Shown here one piece after another: positions 49,451 to 59,132 of a stretch of 59,250 nucleotides of DNA. The translations under genes were made by a program, and so were the position numbers. This stretch comes from Defluviitaleaceae bacterium (lineage in GTDB: Bacteria > Bacillota > Clostridia > Lachnospirales > WQUN01). The notes beneath the pieces are model-generated. The model worked only from the letters and a program-made list of their open reading frames with translations. It searched no databases and had not been told where the DNA came from. The stretch's first letter is position 1. Every line of letters starts with the position of its first letter. The stretch covers positions 1-59,250 of the forward strand of contig WQVY01000006.1 in the NCBI GenBank assembly GCA_009785605.1, in the 5' to 3' direction.

Positions 49451-50713
49451 GTGAGAAGTAAGGGTTTTTGGCTGGCAGTGCTGGCAATGGTTATTCTTAT
49501 TACCGTAATAAGCTGTCACTCGCCACGGGGCGACCGCAACGCCGGCGCGGATATAATGGTACCCATTGTCCCCCTGTATGTGATGCAAGAGTACACCGCC
49601 ACCCAAGATACTCACGAGCACGATGACGAAGAACCAGAAATAATAGAAGCCCCACCCGAGCCTGGCGAGCTTGACCTAAACACAGAAACCATACTTGTTG
49701 CCGGGCGGTATGCCGGCTTTATGACATGGGGGTTTTTCCGCCATTCTGCTACCCCATATGATATAGCTGTAGCAGAGAGTCTGGTTAAGGACACTCACAC
49801 AGGCGCGGTGCTAGAAATCGCGGATATTATAGATATGACTAAAATAGACAAGGTGCTTTCTTTGTTGGCAGGGGCCTTATTGGCCCATGCCCCAGAGTCG
49901 GCACCTTATTTAGATATGATAGATGATAGCTGGCTAACGCATGTTATTATGGAGCACGAGGGCCTGGGTGTGCTGCTCACCCCCGAGATATCACCATGGG
50001 GTTTGGACTTTGTGTATATACTTTTGCCATATGAGGACTTGGATGAGGCGTTCCTCTTGGGTGTGGAGCTGGGTATAGTAGAGCCGCCTCACAGGCCAAT
50101 GGTAGCCCTAACTTTTGACGACGGGCCAAGCACGTACACACTCAAAATCCTAGACATTCTAGAGCAGTATGGCGCGCGGGCAACTTTTTGCGTACTGGGT
50201 TACCGCATAAACCGCCACCCAGAGCTGCTTATCAGGGCCGTAGCCATGGGCAGCGAGGTCATTGGCCATTCTTGGGACCACCGCAATTTTACCCAAATCA
50301 ACGCAGCCGCTATAGCCACCCAAATTACCCGCACCAGTGAAGAAATAGAAGCAGTAATAGGCCAAACCCCACCGCCCATAATGCGTGCACCTTTTGGGCA
50401 GCATAACAATAATGCAATCAACGCCGTCCGTGACATGGGATACTCGTTACTGCATTGGTCTGTTGACCCGCAAGACTGGTATAACCGTGACGCAGATGTA
50501 GTTTACACCAACATCATGCGGCGCGTCACCGAAGGCTCGATAATTTTATTACACGATATCCACCCTACTACAGTGGAGGCTATGCGTATGGTTATACCGC
50601 GGCTTATTGCAGATGGCTTTCAGTTGGTTACGGCTTCGGAGTTGATCGCGTACCACTATGGGGAAATGCAGCCTGGGGAGATATATGTTGGGTTTAGGAA
50701 TATTAATTGGTAA
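49451..50713 (+). CDS. polysaccharide deacetylase lipoprotein (NodB homology)
   Basis: A 420-residue exported CE4 enzyme. The signal sequence WLAVLAMVILITVISC ends in a lipobox-like VISC, so it is probably a lipoprotein. Residues about 30-215 form an acidic linker and an accessory domain. The NodB domain follows: LTFDDGPST (about residue 220; catalytic and metal Asp), HSWDHRNF (metal His pair), RAPFGQHN, DPQDWYNRD and SIILLHDIHP. It should remove acetyl groups from peptidoglycan or another envelope glycan. A GTG start at 49451 fits the GGGGGG site 7 bases upstream; a TTG 15 bases earlier has no ribosome site. Confidence 0.9.
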   Translation: MRSKGFWLAVLAMVILITVISCHSPRGDRNAGADIMVPIVPLYVMQEYTATQDTHEHDDEEPEIIEAPPEPGELDLNTETILVAGRYAGFMTWGFFRHSATPYDIAVAESLVKDTHTGAVLEIADIIDMTKIDKVLSLLAGALLAHAPESAPYLDMIDDSWLTHVIMEHEGLGVLLTPEISPWGLDFVYILLPYEDLDEAFLLGVELGIVEPPHRPMVALTFDDGPSTYTLKILDILEQYGARATFCVLGYRINRHPELLIRAVAMGSEVIGHSWDHRNFTQINAAAIATQITRTSEEIEAVIGQTPPPIMRAPFGQHNNNAINAVRDMGYSLLHWSVDPQDWYNRDADVVYTNIMRRVTEGSIILLHDIHPTTVEAMRMVIPRLIADGFQLVTASELIAYHYGEMQPGEIYVGFRNINW

Positions 50714-50748
50714 ACAATGTAGGCGTGATAATGACTTGGAGGCGAACT

Positions 50749-51726
50749 ATGAGCAAAAAAATTTACTGTGCTATTATTGTGCTTGCAATAGTCCTAATTC
50801 TACCAATTATTATTCCGGTATCCGTGGATGCAAGCACCCCGGTGATTGTAAAAGTCGACGGCAGCCCCGTATCCTTCCATGACCAAGGCCCTGTGATTAT
50901 TAACGGCCGCATAATGGTGCCTATACACGAAGTTTTCGCGGAGATGGGTTTTCATGTATGTTGGGATACCCATACTAACACGGCATATATAACAGGTGTT
51001 TATCGCTCCTTACGGATATATGCCGGTGAGCCATATATCTGGTTAAATGGCCTTTCTGCCGCCTCAGACATACCATGGCAACAAATAAATGGCCAGTTTA
51101 TGGTACCACTAAGAATGGTGGCAGAAGCACTAGGCGCATCGGTATATTGGGACCCTGCCAGCCGGACAGCGAGTGTCGTATCTTATGTTGCCGAAGGGCA
51201 TAATATGTATCACCATATTTCTACATCAAGCTCGGACTACATGCCTGACTTCTATTATTTCTTTTATGGGACTGGTGTGTTTTATGTAGTAGATGATGGC
51301 ATTGTTGTTGCCGTGGCAGATGACAGTGCCGATAATGAAGTTTCTATCAACAATGTCTTCTATGTATGGGCAGAGCTAAATAACATTAAGCTAGCAGAAT
51401 TCGTTGGGTTTAATCTTATCGAAACAATGGCAGAGTCACTTGAAACATCTCCAGCAGGGTCGTCTTCTAGTTCCGTTGGGTGGTATATGTGGTGGATAAA
51501 CCGCACAATAGAACTGACTCTGTCCCCCGAGTTCCTGGGTTATTTTGAAGGTGATGACGGGCTACTGTTGGCGGAAAGCTTGGCCAATACATTCATGAGC
51601 CCAGTACCGTGGGGCGGCCAACGACAAGTTAACTTGATTGTGGACGGCGAAATAATATATTCAACTACCAATTTCATCCGTTGGCAGTGCTACGGTAGTG
51701 TAAGACTATCTACTGATATCAATTAA
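50749..51726 (+). CDS. exported protein with copper-amine-oxidase-like stalk domain
   Basis: A 325-residue protein. The N-terminal signal helix (IYCAIIVLAIVLILPIIIPVSVDAS) is followed by a stalk domain at about residues 30-150 (PVIINGRIMVPIHEVFAEMGFHVCWDTHTNTAYI and INGQFMVPLRMVAEALGASVYWDPASRTA), and then an unassigned domain rich in Tyr, Trp and acidic residues. The ATG at 50749 is preceded by GGAGG at 6 bases. It lies 35 bases after the deacetylase, probably in the same transcript, which ends at the terminator at 51734-51775. Confidence 0.82.
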   Translation: MSKKIYCAIIVLAIVLILPIIIPVSVDASTPVIVKVDGSPVSFHDQGPVIINGRIMVPIHEVFAEMGFHVCWDTHTNTAYITGVYRSLRIYAGEPYIWLNGLSAASDIPWQQINGQFMVPLRMVAEALGASVYWDPASRTASVVSYVAEGHNMYHHISTSSSDYMPDFYYFFYGTGVFYVVDDGIVVAVADDSADNEVSINNVFYVWAELNNIKLAEFVGFNLIETMAESLETSPAGSSSSSVGWYMWWINRTIELTLSPEFLGYFEGDDGLLLAESLANTFMSPVPWGGQRQVNLIVDGEIIYSTTNFIRWQCYGSVRLSTDIN

Positions 51727-51733
51727 ACGAAAC

Positions 51734-51775
51734 AAGGGCGCGGCAATTGTCTAATGTGACAGTTACCGCGCTCTT
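51734..51775. terminator. terminator between stalk-protein gene and ABC permease gene
   Basis: AAGGGCGCGG against CCGCGCTCTT with an inner stem TTGTC/GACAG. It lies between convergent genes. Confidence 0.75.
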
Positions 51776-51780
51776 ATATG

Positions 51781-54246
51781 TTACTCCACACTCTTGAGCG
51801 ACATTACCATATCTATAGCCACAAGCTTGCGGTAAGTCAGTACATTCACAACCAGCGCAAACAACAATGAAATCCCACCGGCCAATACAAAACTCATAGG
51901 GAAAATAATATGCGGAAACTTTAACATATCTATCTCAACAGTAGTAAGGATAAATCCATTTAGGAAAACCCCGGCCACCAACCCCACTGCTATACCCATT
52001 GCAGTCACGACCATGTTCTCCCTATACAAGTACATAGCAGTTTGGATATCCATAAAGCCCAGCACTTTTATTGTTGCCAGCTCGCACTTGCGCTCTAGTA
52101 TGTTTATTTCTGTGAGGTTAAACAGTACTACCAGGGCTAGGATGCACGCCATCACCATCAGCACAATAGTCACAATGCCCAAAGCATCTGTTTGTTGGGT
52201 TAGGTTTTCGCGCATCCAGGTTGTGTTGGATATGCCCAGCACAAGAGCGTGCTCCCTAAGTGCAGTGGTGTTTATATCGCCGGCTATAAACAAGCCGTTT
52301 GGGCGCAATGCACGCCCGAATAGATAGCTATACAGCTCTGGCGGCATGTATATGTAATGAAGCAAATAATTTTCCACAATAGCAGCAGCATAAATGGTAT
52401 ATGACCAGCCATCCCCCATAGTGATGGTGAAATTATCACCGGCGCGTATCCCCATTTCACGGGCCAACTTTTCTGTAACTATTACGCCGGGTTGTGTAAA
52501 TGTACGATAATTTACCATTAAATTGGGCGATGAAAAACGAGATTGAGACATAAAGCCAAAACTTGGGACTACTAGATTAATAAAATCCGCCAAGCGGGTC
52601 ATATCCTCCGGCACTATAACCGTAGCAGGAAACCCACCAGCATCTGTATGCGCATCGGCGGCCATTGCGCGGATGAACAGTGCATCCGCGGCATGTCCTG
52701 GCTGCATAGCCAACACCAGCAGCTCTGCTTGGCCAGCATATGACAGCTCCCGCGTGTGTACACGGGCATCGTAGGTAACAATATCCTCAAATTGCAACCT
52801 AGCCACACTGCCTATAGAGTCACCCAACCCAAAAGCCGTCACAAGTAGAGCCGTGCACCCAGCAACCCCAGCCAAAGTCATAAAAAACCGCCGCTTGTAT
52901 CTAAAAATATTACGCGATGTTACCTTGCTTATAAACCCCAGCCGCTTCCATATGGCTGGGATTTTTTCAATTAACACGCGCTTGCCCGGCTCTGGGGCCT
53001 TTGGGCGCATAAGGTTGGCCGCTTCGCCCTGCACAGTTGTGATGCAAGTAAATATCACAGCCACCGTAACAGAAGCCACCGAAGAAAGTACCGCAACAAC
53101 CGCAACCCGCCAAGGGATGGCATGGTTAGACTCGGGCATGCTGTATAAGTGCCCGTATGCATCAAAAATAATGCGCGGTATCACTTGCGAACCCAGTGCC
53201 GCGCCAACAAGCCCACCTGCTAAGCCAGAAATAAGCGCATAGCTTATGTACTTTAACAGTATTGCACCGGGCCTGTACCCTAGAGCTTTGTAAATGCCTA
53301 TTTGCCCGCGCTGTTCTTCTATCATACGGGTCATGGTTGTTAGGCTTACCAATATCGCAACCAAGAAAAATACAAGCGGAAATACATAGCCCACGCTTTC
53401 TAGGCGCAGCGTGTCTTGGAAATATGATTCAAATGCTATGCCATTTTGCCGCGTAAACACAAACCCGCCTATACCACCGCTAAGGAAATCTTGCATCTGT
53501 GTACGCCACTTTAGGGCTGCGGCGTTATAAGCATCCGATACCTGATGGATATCTCTTGAGCCATTCATAATTACATAAATATCCGTATACACCGGCGAGA
53601 CAAAGGCCCCCGTATACACAAAAGCAAAGTAACGGATAGAGCCGTCACCCAGCGTGGTGTTGCCCCGCTCGCCAGTCAAGTAAAGTGGCGAATCGGCTAT
53701 GCCGGTTATGGTAAATGTGTCATCCGCAAAAATCGTAAAAAACCGCGCCATATCACCATGGCTAAGTACAACTTCGTCCCCTATAGCAAGCCCGCCTTCG
53801 CGCAAAAACCGCCGTTCTACGGCAATCTCGCCACGCGAAGCGGGCCAACGGCCTTCTAGCAATATAGGCGCGTTAACTGGGTCAATGATACCGCTGGTGC
53901 TGGAACTGAGATTAGGACCGGTATAAGAATATGTACGCATTACGCGCCTAACACCCCGGACATATACATATACATCAATAATATTTGCCGGCATTGCTTG
54001 CTCAACGCCATATACCTCGCTAATTGCGATTACATCATCCTGGGTAAAGCCAAGTGGGTGCCTTAGCTGCAAATCGTATAGGTTAGCACGCCTGTATGCT
54101 GCATCTGCCGCATCACGCATATGGATAGCCGTCGCATGTATGCCCACCACAACAAAAGCACCCAGCAACGATATCATTAGCAGGGAGATGAAGCGGTTTT
54201 TTGTGGCTATAATTTCGCGATATATGTCTTTCCAAAAAGGGCTCAT
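51781..54246 (-). CDS. MacB/FtsX-type ABC transporter permease
   Basis: An 821-residue permease with two FtsX modules. A first helix (NRFISLLMISLLGAFVVVGIHATA) is followed by a MacB-like extracellular domain. Three helices lie at about 280-400 (YVFPLVFFLVAILVSLTTMTRMIEEQRGQIGIYKALGYRPGAILL). A second helix at about 455-475, a second outer domain and three more helices to the end follow (ERKCELATIKVLGFMDIQTAMYLYRENMVVTAMGIAVG). Such transporters handle lipids, lipoproteins or antimicrobial peptides or act mechanically on the envelope. The gene follows its ATPase gene by 3 bases. No sensor kinase is adjacent, unlike typical BceAB systems. Confidence 0.9.
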   Translation of the reverse strand: MSPFWKDIYREIIATKNRFISLLMISLLGAFVVVGIHATAIHMRDAADAAYRRANLYDLQLRHPLGFTQDDVIAISEVYGVEQAMPANIIDVYVYVRGVRRVMRTYSYTGPNLSSSTSGIIDPVNAPILLEGRWPASRGEIAVERRFLREGGLAIGDEVVLSHGDMARFFTIFADDTFTITGIADSPLYLTGERGNTTLGDGSIRYFAFVYTGAFVSPVYTDIYVIMNGSRDIHQVSDAYNAAALKWRTQMQDFLSGGIGGFVFTRQNGIAFESYFQDTLRLESVGYVFPLVFFLVAILVSLTTMTRMIEEQRGQIGIYKALGYRPGAILLKYISYALISGLAGGLVGAALGSQVIPRIIFDAYGHLYSMPESNHAIPWRVAVVAVLSSVASVTVAVIFTCITTVQGEAANLMRPKAPEPGKRVLIEKIPAIWKRLGFISKVTSRNIFRYKRRFFMTLAGVAGCTALLVTAFGLGDSIGSVARLQFEDIVTYDARVHTRELSYAGQAELLVLAMQPGHAADALFIRAMAADAHTDAGGFPATVIVPEDMTRLADFINLVVPSFGFMSQSRFSSPNLMVNYRTFTQPGVIVTEKLAREMGIRAGDNFTITMGDGWSYTIYAAAIVENYLLHYIYMPPELYSYLFGRALRPNGLFIAGDINTTALREHALVLGISNTTWMRENLTQQTDALGIVTIVLMVMACILALVVLFNLTEINILERKCELATIKVLGFMDIQTAMYLYRENMVVTAMGIAVGLVAGVFLNGFILTTVEIDMLKFPHIIFPMSFVLAGGISLLFALVVNVLTYRKLVAIDMVMSLKSVE

Positions 54247-54249
54247 GAT

Positions 54250-54957
54250 TTACCACTCAATCTCTGAAACTGGTATAGGTGATGGGTTGTCTATTACAGA
54301 TTCTACTTTGCCGCTTTTAATTTTTACAATACGGTTGGCCATTGGGGTGATGGCTGTGTTGTGAGTTATAACTACCACGGTCATACCTTTTTGGCTGGCT
54401 TCTTGCAATGTCATGAGTATCCCCTTGCCGGTTTCATGGTCAAGTGCACCGGTAGGCTCGTCACATAATAATAGCTTAGGGTTTTTGGCCAAGGCGCGGG
54501 CAATAGCTACCCGCTGCTGCTCGCCACCAGAAAGCTGGGCAGGGAAATTGTTTAACCTATGCGACAGCCCTACCTCATCAAGTATGGCTTTTGGGTCAGC
54601 GGCTTGGCTGCGGATATGGGATGCAAGCTCAACATTTTCTAGTGCGGTCAGGTTTTGGATTAGGTTGTAAAACTGGAACACAAAGCCTATATCGTCACGG
54701 CGGTAGGTAGTACGCTGGCGGCGGCTTAGGCGGGTTATATCACGGTCGCCTACCATTATTGTGCCACCGGTTGCATGGTCCATCCCGCCAAGGATGTTGA
54801 GTATTGTGGACTTGCCGGCACCAGAAGGGCCAACTATTACGCTAAAGCGGCTGTCTTCTAACTCGAATGATACGCCGTCCAGCGCGCGGATAGTCATATC
54901 GCCTTGCTTATAATCGCGTATTACGTTGGTGAAATTTACATAGCTCATTGTTGGCAA
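54250..54957 (-). CDS. MacB/LolD-type ABC transporter ATP-binding protein
   Basis: A 235-residue ATPase. It has Walker [10 protein letters not shown] (about residue 40), the Q-loop in FVFQFYNLI, the signature [16 protein letters not shown], Walker [13 protein letters not shown] and the H-loop VVITHN. The LolD/MacB subgroup is shown by [18 protein letters not shown]. It precedes and energises the FtsX-type permease. The promoter must lie in the divergent 141-base gap, where a dyad is seen. Confidence 0.93.
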   Translation of the reverse strand: MPTMSYVNFTNVIRDYKQGDMTIRALDGVSFELEDSRFSVIVGPSGAGKSTILNILGGMDHATGGTIMVGDRDITRLSRRQRTTYRRDDIGFVFQFYNLIQNLTALENVELASHIRSQAADPKAILDEVGLSHRLNNFPAQLSGGEQQRVAIARALAKNPKLLLCDEPTGALDHETGKGILMTLQEASQKGMTVVVITHNTAITPMANRIVKIKSGKVESVIDNPSPIPVSEIEW

Positions 54958-55010
54958 AACGCTCCTTGTGTAAGCTTAAATGTTAGGTGCTGAATTTATA
55001 ATTGTTGGGA

Positions 55011-55033
55011 TTGTACCACACATGTCTGTACAA
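55011..55033. promoter_or_regulatory. dyad in divergent region of ABC and SEC-C genes
   Basis: TTGTAC and GTACAA form a perfect inverted pair 11 bases apart, with ACATGT near the centre. It may be an operator. No regulator gene is adjacent. Confidence 0.3.
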
Positions 55034-55098
55034 GTTGCAGTCACATAGAGTAAAATGCCGCATAAACCCAAACTACAAAGTACAAAGGACGTGAAAAA

Positions 55099-55599
55099 AT
55101 GCCATTACAAGACGCATGGAAACGCATTTCACTAGACACAAGAGGCGAGCCCGTAAAACACGTATGGGACGAATATCTCGCCAAAGAAAAAGTAGTATAT
55201 GCAAACATCTTACGCAACAAAACCACCCGCCTAGAAGGCACCGTGTCAGAGTTGGCCGAGAGCCTTCGCCTAACCCCCACATACATGTTTGCCTTCCTAG
55301 ACGGTATCCACGAAGCCGTAGATGGGGTGCCTACCCTGGAAGAAATCGAAGAGGATACAATGGTAGCCTTCGATATCGAATATGACAGGCTTTACAAACA
55401 AATGGTGGAATATAAAGCAGACGACCTGTACGGCCTACCAGAATGGGACGAGATTTTCACCCCCGAACGGCAAAAAGAACTGTATACAGAGCAAAAGCGC
55501 TCACACACCATAGTGCGCAACGAAGCAAAAACCGGCCGCAACGAGGCTTGCCCATGCGGAAGCGGTAAGAAATACAAAAAATGCTGCGGAGCGGCATAG
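55099..55599 (+). CDS. SEC-C metal-binding motif protein
   Basis: A 166-residue soluble protein. The acidic helical body (LQDAWKRISLDTRGEPVKHVWDEYLAKEKVVYANIL) ends in NEACPCGSGKKYKKCCGAA, the complete SEC-C zinc-binding motif (CxCxSGxxxxxCC) known from the SecA C-terminus. It could dock on ribosomes or SecB-like partners, but the function is unknown. AAAGGA precedes the ATG. Its stop overlaps the GTG of tsaC. Confidence 0.88.
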   Translation: MPLQDAWKRISLDTRGEPVKHVWDEYLAKEKVVYANILRNKTTRLEGTVSELAESLRLTPTYMFAFLDGIHEAVDGVPTLEEIEEDTMVAFDIEYDRLYKQMVEYKADDLYGLPEWDEIFTPERQKELYTEQKRSHTIVRNEAKTGRNEACPCGSGKKYKKCCGAA

Positions 55600-56705
55600 T
55601 GGATACCGCCAAAACAGTAAAAATGGCAAGTGGCTGTGAAGCAGTAAGCGAGGCAGCAGCAATAATAGCAAGCGGCGGTATTGCGGCCTTCCCAACAGAG
55701 ACGGTATACGGCCTGGGCGCAGATGCATTTAACCCCACAGCCGTAGCCCGCGTATACGCCGCAAAAGGCCGCCCAGGAGATAACCCACTTATCATGCACA
55801 TAGCAGATAGCGAGGTTTTTTTCCGGTTAACAGAAGACCCACCCCCCTATGCACGCGCCTTAATAAAGGCTTTTTGGCCGGGGCCGCTGACTCTTGTCGC
55901 CAAAAAAAACCGTGACCTGCCGCTATGGGTAGGCGGCCACCCCAAGGGCACAGCCGGAACAGTTGGCATTAGGATGCCATCTCACCCGCTGGCCCTTGCT
56001 TTAATTAAAGCATCTGGCTGCATAGTAGCTGCGCCCAGCGCCAACTTGGCCGGCACCCCCAGCCCCACCATAGCCGCGCATGTGGCCGGTGATTTTGCTA
56101 AGGGTGAAATCGACTATATATTAGATGGTGGTGCAGTACCGGGCGGGCTAGAGTCCACGGTAGTGGATGTAACTGGGCCTGCGCCGGTAGTACTACGCCC
56201 TGGGGCAATAACGGTTGAAATGATAGCCAATGCCACAGGCATTAAAACCCACCAACCAGATATGCATACACCTAGTAAAGAAGCGCCTGACTCACACCTG
56301 GCTGTGCAAGAGAACAAAACCCCACCGCGTTCGCCCGGCATGAAATACCGCCACTATGCGCCAAAAGCGCCCATGACGCTTTTAATAGGAAATGACAGCG
56401 AAATAGCCGCATATATACAAGGCCAATGCAAACAAATGTATAACCAGCGCATGGGTATACTTGTGACTGATGAAACGCAAGCCATGCTTATTCAAAGCTT
56501 GCAACACAAGCACATAAACTATATAACCCTAGGCCCCAAGGCCTCGCTGGAAACCATAGCGCAAAACCTATACGCCACCCTACGCCAATTTGACGCGATA
56601 GGCGTGGATGTGATTTTTGCTGAAGGGTTTGTACAAGACGGCATTGGCATAGCCATTATGGACCGTATGACAAAAGCCGCAGAAGGCCGTGTAACCTATG
56701 TATAA
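55599..56705 (+). CDS. tsaC: L-threonylcarbamoyladenylate synthase
   Basis: A 368-residue Sua5-type enzyme that makes threonylcarbamoyl-AMP from Thr, bicarbonate and ATP, the first step of t6A37 tRNA modification. The YrdC domain shows GGIAAFPTETVYGLGADAFN, YAAKGRPGDNPLIMHIA, FWPGPLTLVAKK, VGIRMPSHPLALALI and APSANLAGTPSPT. The linker MKYRHYAPKAPM leads to the C-terminal Sua5 domain. GTG 55599 is preferred, with GGAG 7 bases upstream and the GTG overlapping the previous TAG; an in-frame ATG at 55581 inside the SEC-C gene is the alternative. Confidence 0.93.
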   Translation: MDTAKTVKMASGCEAVSEAAAIIASGGIAAFPTETVYGLGADAFNPTAVARVYAAKGRPGDNPLIMHIADSEVFFRLTEDPPPYARALIKAFWPGPLTLVAKKNRDLPLWVGGHPKGTAGTVGIRMPSHPLALALIKASGCIVAAPSANLAGTPSPTIAAHVAGDFAKGEIDYILDGGAVPGGLESTVVDVTGPAPVVLRPGAITVEMIANATGIKTHQPDMHTPSKEAPDSHLAVQENKTPPRSPGMKYRHYAPKAPMTLLIGNDSEIAAYIQGQCKQMYNQRMGILVTDETQAMLIQSLQHKHINYITLGPKASLETIAQNLYATLRQFDAIGVDVIFAEGFVQDGIGIAIMDRMTKAAEGRVTYV

Positions 56706-56717
56706 GGGGTGTACCCT

Positions 56718-59132
56718 ATGATAACAGACCCATTTTTATTGAATGCCGAGAAATTAAACACGCAAAACTTGCTTTCCCTAGAACCGCTGCGCTTCCTTGC
56801 ACATTTTTACACAACGGCAGGGCTTGAACGACCCGCGGGGGCAGTACCTTACGACGATTTACAGGGAGAGCCCACATGGGAGCGCTCGCTGGAGTATAAC
56901 TTCCGCGGGCATATGTTTGGGCACTACCTGTCTGCACTAGGTATGGCCTATAGGAAAAAAGACGAATACGCACCCCAACTGCTGCAACGCATTCGCACTG
57001 CTGTGCTGGGGTTAAAAGAATGCCAAGATGCCTTCGCAAAAAAATATCCCGACCGGGAGGGATATATCGCCCCCTTTGGGGACGGGCGGCTGGATGAGTT
57101 TGACGGGCTAACGGGAGGCACAGGACTACCCACCAGCGGCACGGTGTGGGTACCGTGGTATAACCTACACAAGGTGCTTGCTGGTTTGCTGGATATTCAT
57201 AAAAACGTAGAGGACGACCTAGTCGGGACAGTTGCACTAGATATTGCCAAGCGCTTTGGCGAGTATTTTTACAATGTGCGGGCTACCCAATATAGCGATG
57301 AAAACCGAAAAAAACTACTCCACATCGAATATGGCGGCATGAACGATGCCCTTTACGAACTATTCCGCATTACTCGCGACCCAAAGTTTAAAATCAGCGC
57401 CGAGTGCTTCGATGAGTTGTCCCTGTTTGACGCACTTGCCGGGGGGCAAGACGTATTACCCGGCCGTCATGCCAATACACAAATCCCCAAGTTTATTGGT
57501 GCATTAAAACGCTATACCACCTTAAAAAATGAGTCGCAATTTTATGATTCGCTTACACAAGAAGAAAAGTCATCCCTGGATAAATACTTTGTAGCGGCAA
57601 AAAACTTCTTTGACATTGTGCTGGCAAACCACTCCTATATCACGGGTGGCAATAGTGTGGGCGAGCATTTCCGCACCCCAGAAGTGATGGCAGAGTCCAT
57701 CAACCGAGACGACACTCACGAGACATGCAACGGCCACAACATGTTAAAACTCGCCCGCGAGTTATTTATCGTGACAAAGGAAATAAAATACGCCGATTAT
57801 TACGAAAATGCGTTTATTAATGTGATTTTATCTTCCCAAAACCCCGAAACAGGGCATATGACCTATTTCCAACCCATGGGCACTGGGTACAACAAGCTAT
57901 TTGGCTTTAACCGCTTCTGGTGCTGTATAGGCACAGGGGTGGAAAGTTTTGCAAAATTGGGTGACTCTATTTACTTCCCGTTTAGTGAGCGGGTATATGT
58001 AAATATGTATTTTAGCTCTGTTTTCACAGATGAGGCCCTTAACATAAAACTCACACAAGAGGCCAATATCCCATATAACTCCCTGGTTACTTTCACTGTT
58101 GATGCATTAGACGGTAGCGACATTGTACAACCTACGGAGCTATACTTCCGCATACCAGACTGGTGCAATGGTGCGCCCACCGTGGTTAAAAACAACGCGG
58201 TTATAACTTCACCTGTGATAAAAGACGGATATGTTGTCATTAACAATTGTGCAAAAGGCGATACAATTTCCCTCACGTTCCCTGCAGTGGTGGCATACCA
58301 TTCGTTGGCGTACAATTCCAATATTACGGCATTCCGTTATGGGCCTGTGGTGCTTAGCGCGGCCATGGGTGATATAAATATGAGCCAGTACTCCCCTAAT
58401 GGGATATTGGTACAAGTGGCCGTGCGAGATACTACTGCGCCTTCTATGCTTATTGTCAACAATGGGCAGACCGCTACCCAGTGGAAGGAAAACCTAGCAA
58501 ACAATCTTGTGCGTATAGCTTGTACCGATGACACAGCGCTACAATTCGAACTAAAAGGTACGGAGCTAGACGAAACCCTCATTTTCACCCCCCATTATAA
58601 GCAGTACAAAAACCGCTATGGCTTGTACTTCATGCTAACAGAGCCTAACTCCCCCATAATAAAGGCCGCTATGGCCGCCGCGGAAGAAGAAAAGCGAGAA
58701 ATGGCTTTGTGCGCAGCGTATCTCACCAACTTTGACAACCACGCCTATGAAGGCAAGTATCAATTGCAATCCCATAAATCCTCTGTAGGGTCGTGGAATG
58801 GGCGCTCATATCGTCATGCCCAGGGTAAGGGGTGTTGGTTTGAGTACACAATGCCGATTTTTGCAAACCAGGAAAACATACTGTGTTTGACGCTTTCCAA
58901 GGCAGACAAGGGACGTGTATGGGCAATTTATATAAACGGGGAATTTTTCCTAGAAGAAACTACAGTGTCTGATGGAGAAAAAACGCCCTTTTATACCGTT
59001 ACCCGCGCCATCCCTGAAAAATACACGGCCGGTAATGCCCAGGAAATAACTATAAAGTTTCAGCACAAGAATGAAAATACCGATGGTTTTGTAGGCGGTA
59101 TTTTTGGGATAAAAATCAAGAATCAACAATAA
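56718..59132 (+). CDS. beta-L-arabinofuranosidase family (GH127, DUF1680) protein
   Basis: An 804-residue cytoplasmic glycosidase; no signal peptide is present. It has the (alpha/alpha)6-barrel opening (NLLSLEPLRFLAHFYTTAGL, FRGHMFGHYLSALGMAY, WVPWYNLHKVLAGLLD, GGMNDALYELFRIT) and the active-site segments HETCNGHNMLKLAR (about residues 333-346; catalytic Glu and zinc-binding Cys) and FWCCIGTGVESFAKL (about 399; nucleophile and metal Cys pair). Beta-sandwich domains follow. In characterised members zinc-activated Cys is the nucleophile that releases L-arabinofuranose. The C-terminal 170 residues resemble an added carbohydrate-binding or DUF4986-like module. AAGGGG lies 8 bases before ATG 56718; a GTG at 56709 is less likely. 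It suggests use of plant hemicellulose or extensin sugars. Confidence 0.9.
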   Translation: MITDPFLLNAEKLNTQNLLSLEPLRFLAHFYTTAGLERPAGAVPYDDLQGEPTWERSLEYNFRGHMFGHYLSALGMAYRKKDEYAPQLLQRIRTAVLGLKECQDAFAKKYPDREGYIAPFGDGRLDEFDGLTGGTGLPTSGTVWVPWYNLHKVLAGLLDIHKNVEDDLVGTVALDIAKRFGEYFYNVRATQYSDENRKKLLHIEYGGMNDALYELFRITRDPKFKISAECFDELSLFDALAGGQDVLPGRHANTQIPKFIGALKRYTTLKNESQFYDSLTQEEKSSLDKYFVAAKNFFDIVLANHSYITGGNSVGEHFRTPEVMAESINRDDTHETCNGHNMLKLARELFIVTKEIKYADYYENAFINVILSSQNPETGHMTYFQPMGTGYNKLFGFNRFWCCIGTGVESFAKLGDSIYFPFSERVYVNMYFSSVFTDEALNIKLTQEANIPYNSLVTFTVDALDGSDIVQPTELYFRIPDWCNGAPTVVKNNAVITSPVIKDGYVVINNCAKGDTISLTFPAVVAYHSLAYNSNITAFRYGPVVLSAAMGDINMSQYSPNGILVQVAVRDTTAPSMLIVNNGQTATQWKENLANNLVRIACTDDTALQFELKGTELDETLIFTPHYKQYKNRYGLYFMLTEPNSPIIKAAMAAAEEEKREMALCAAYLTNFDNHAYEGKYQLQSHKSSVGSWNGRSYRHAQGKGCWFEYTMPIFANQENILCLTLSKADKGRVWAIYINGEFFLEETTVSDGEKTPFYTVTRAIPEKYTAGNAQEITIKFQHKNENTDGFVGGIFGIKIKNQQ

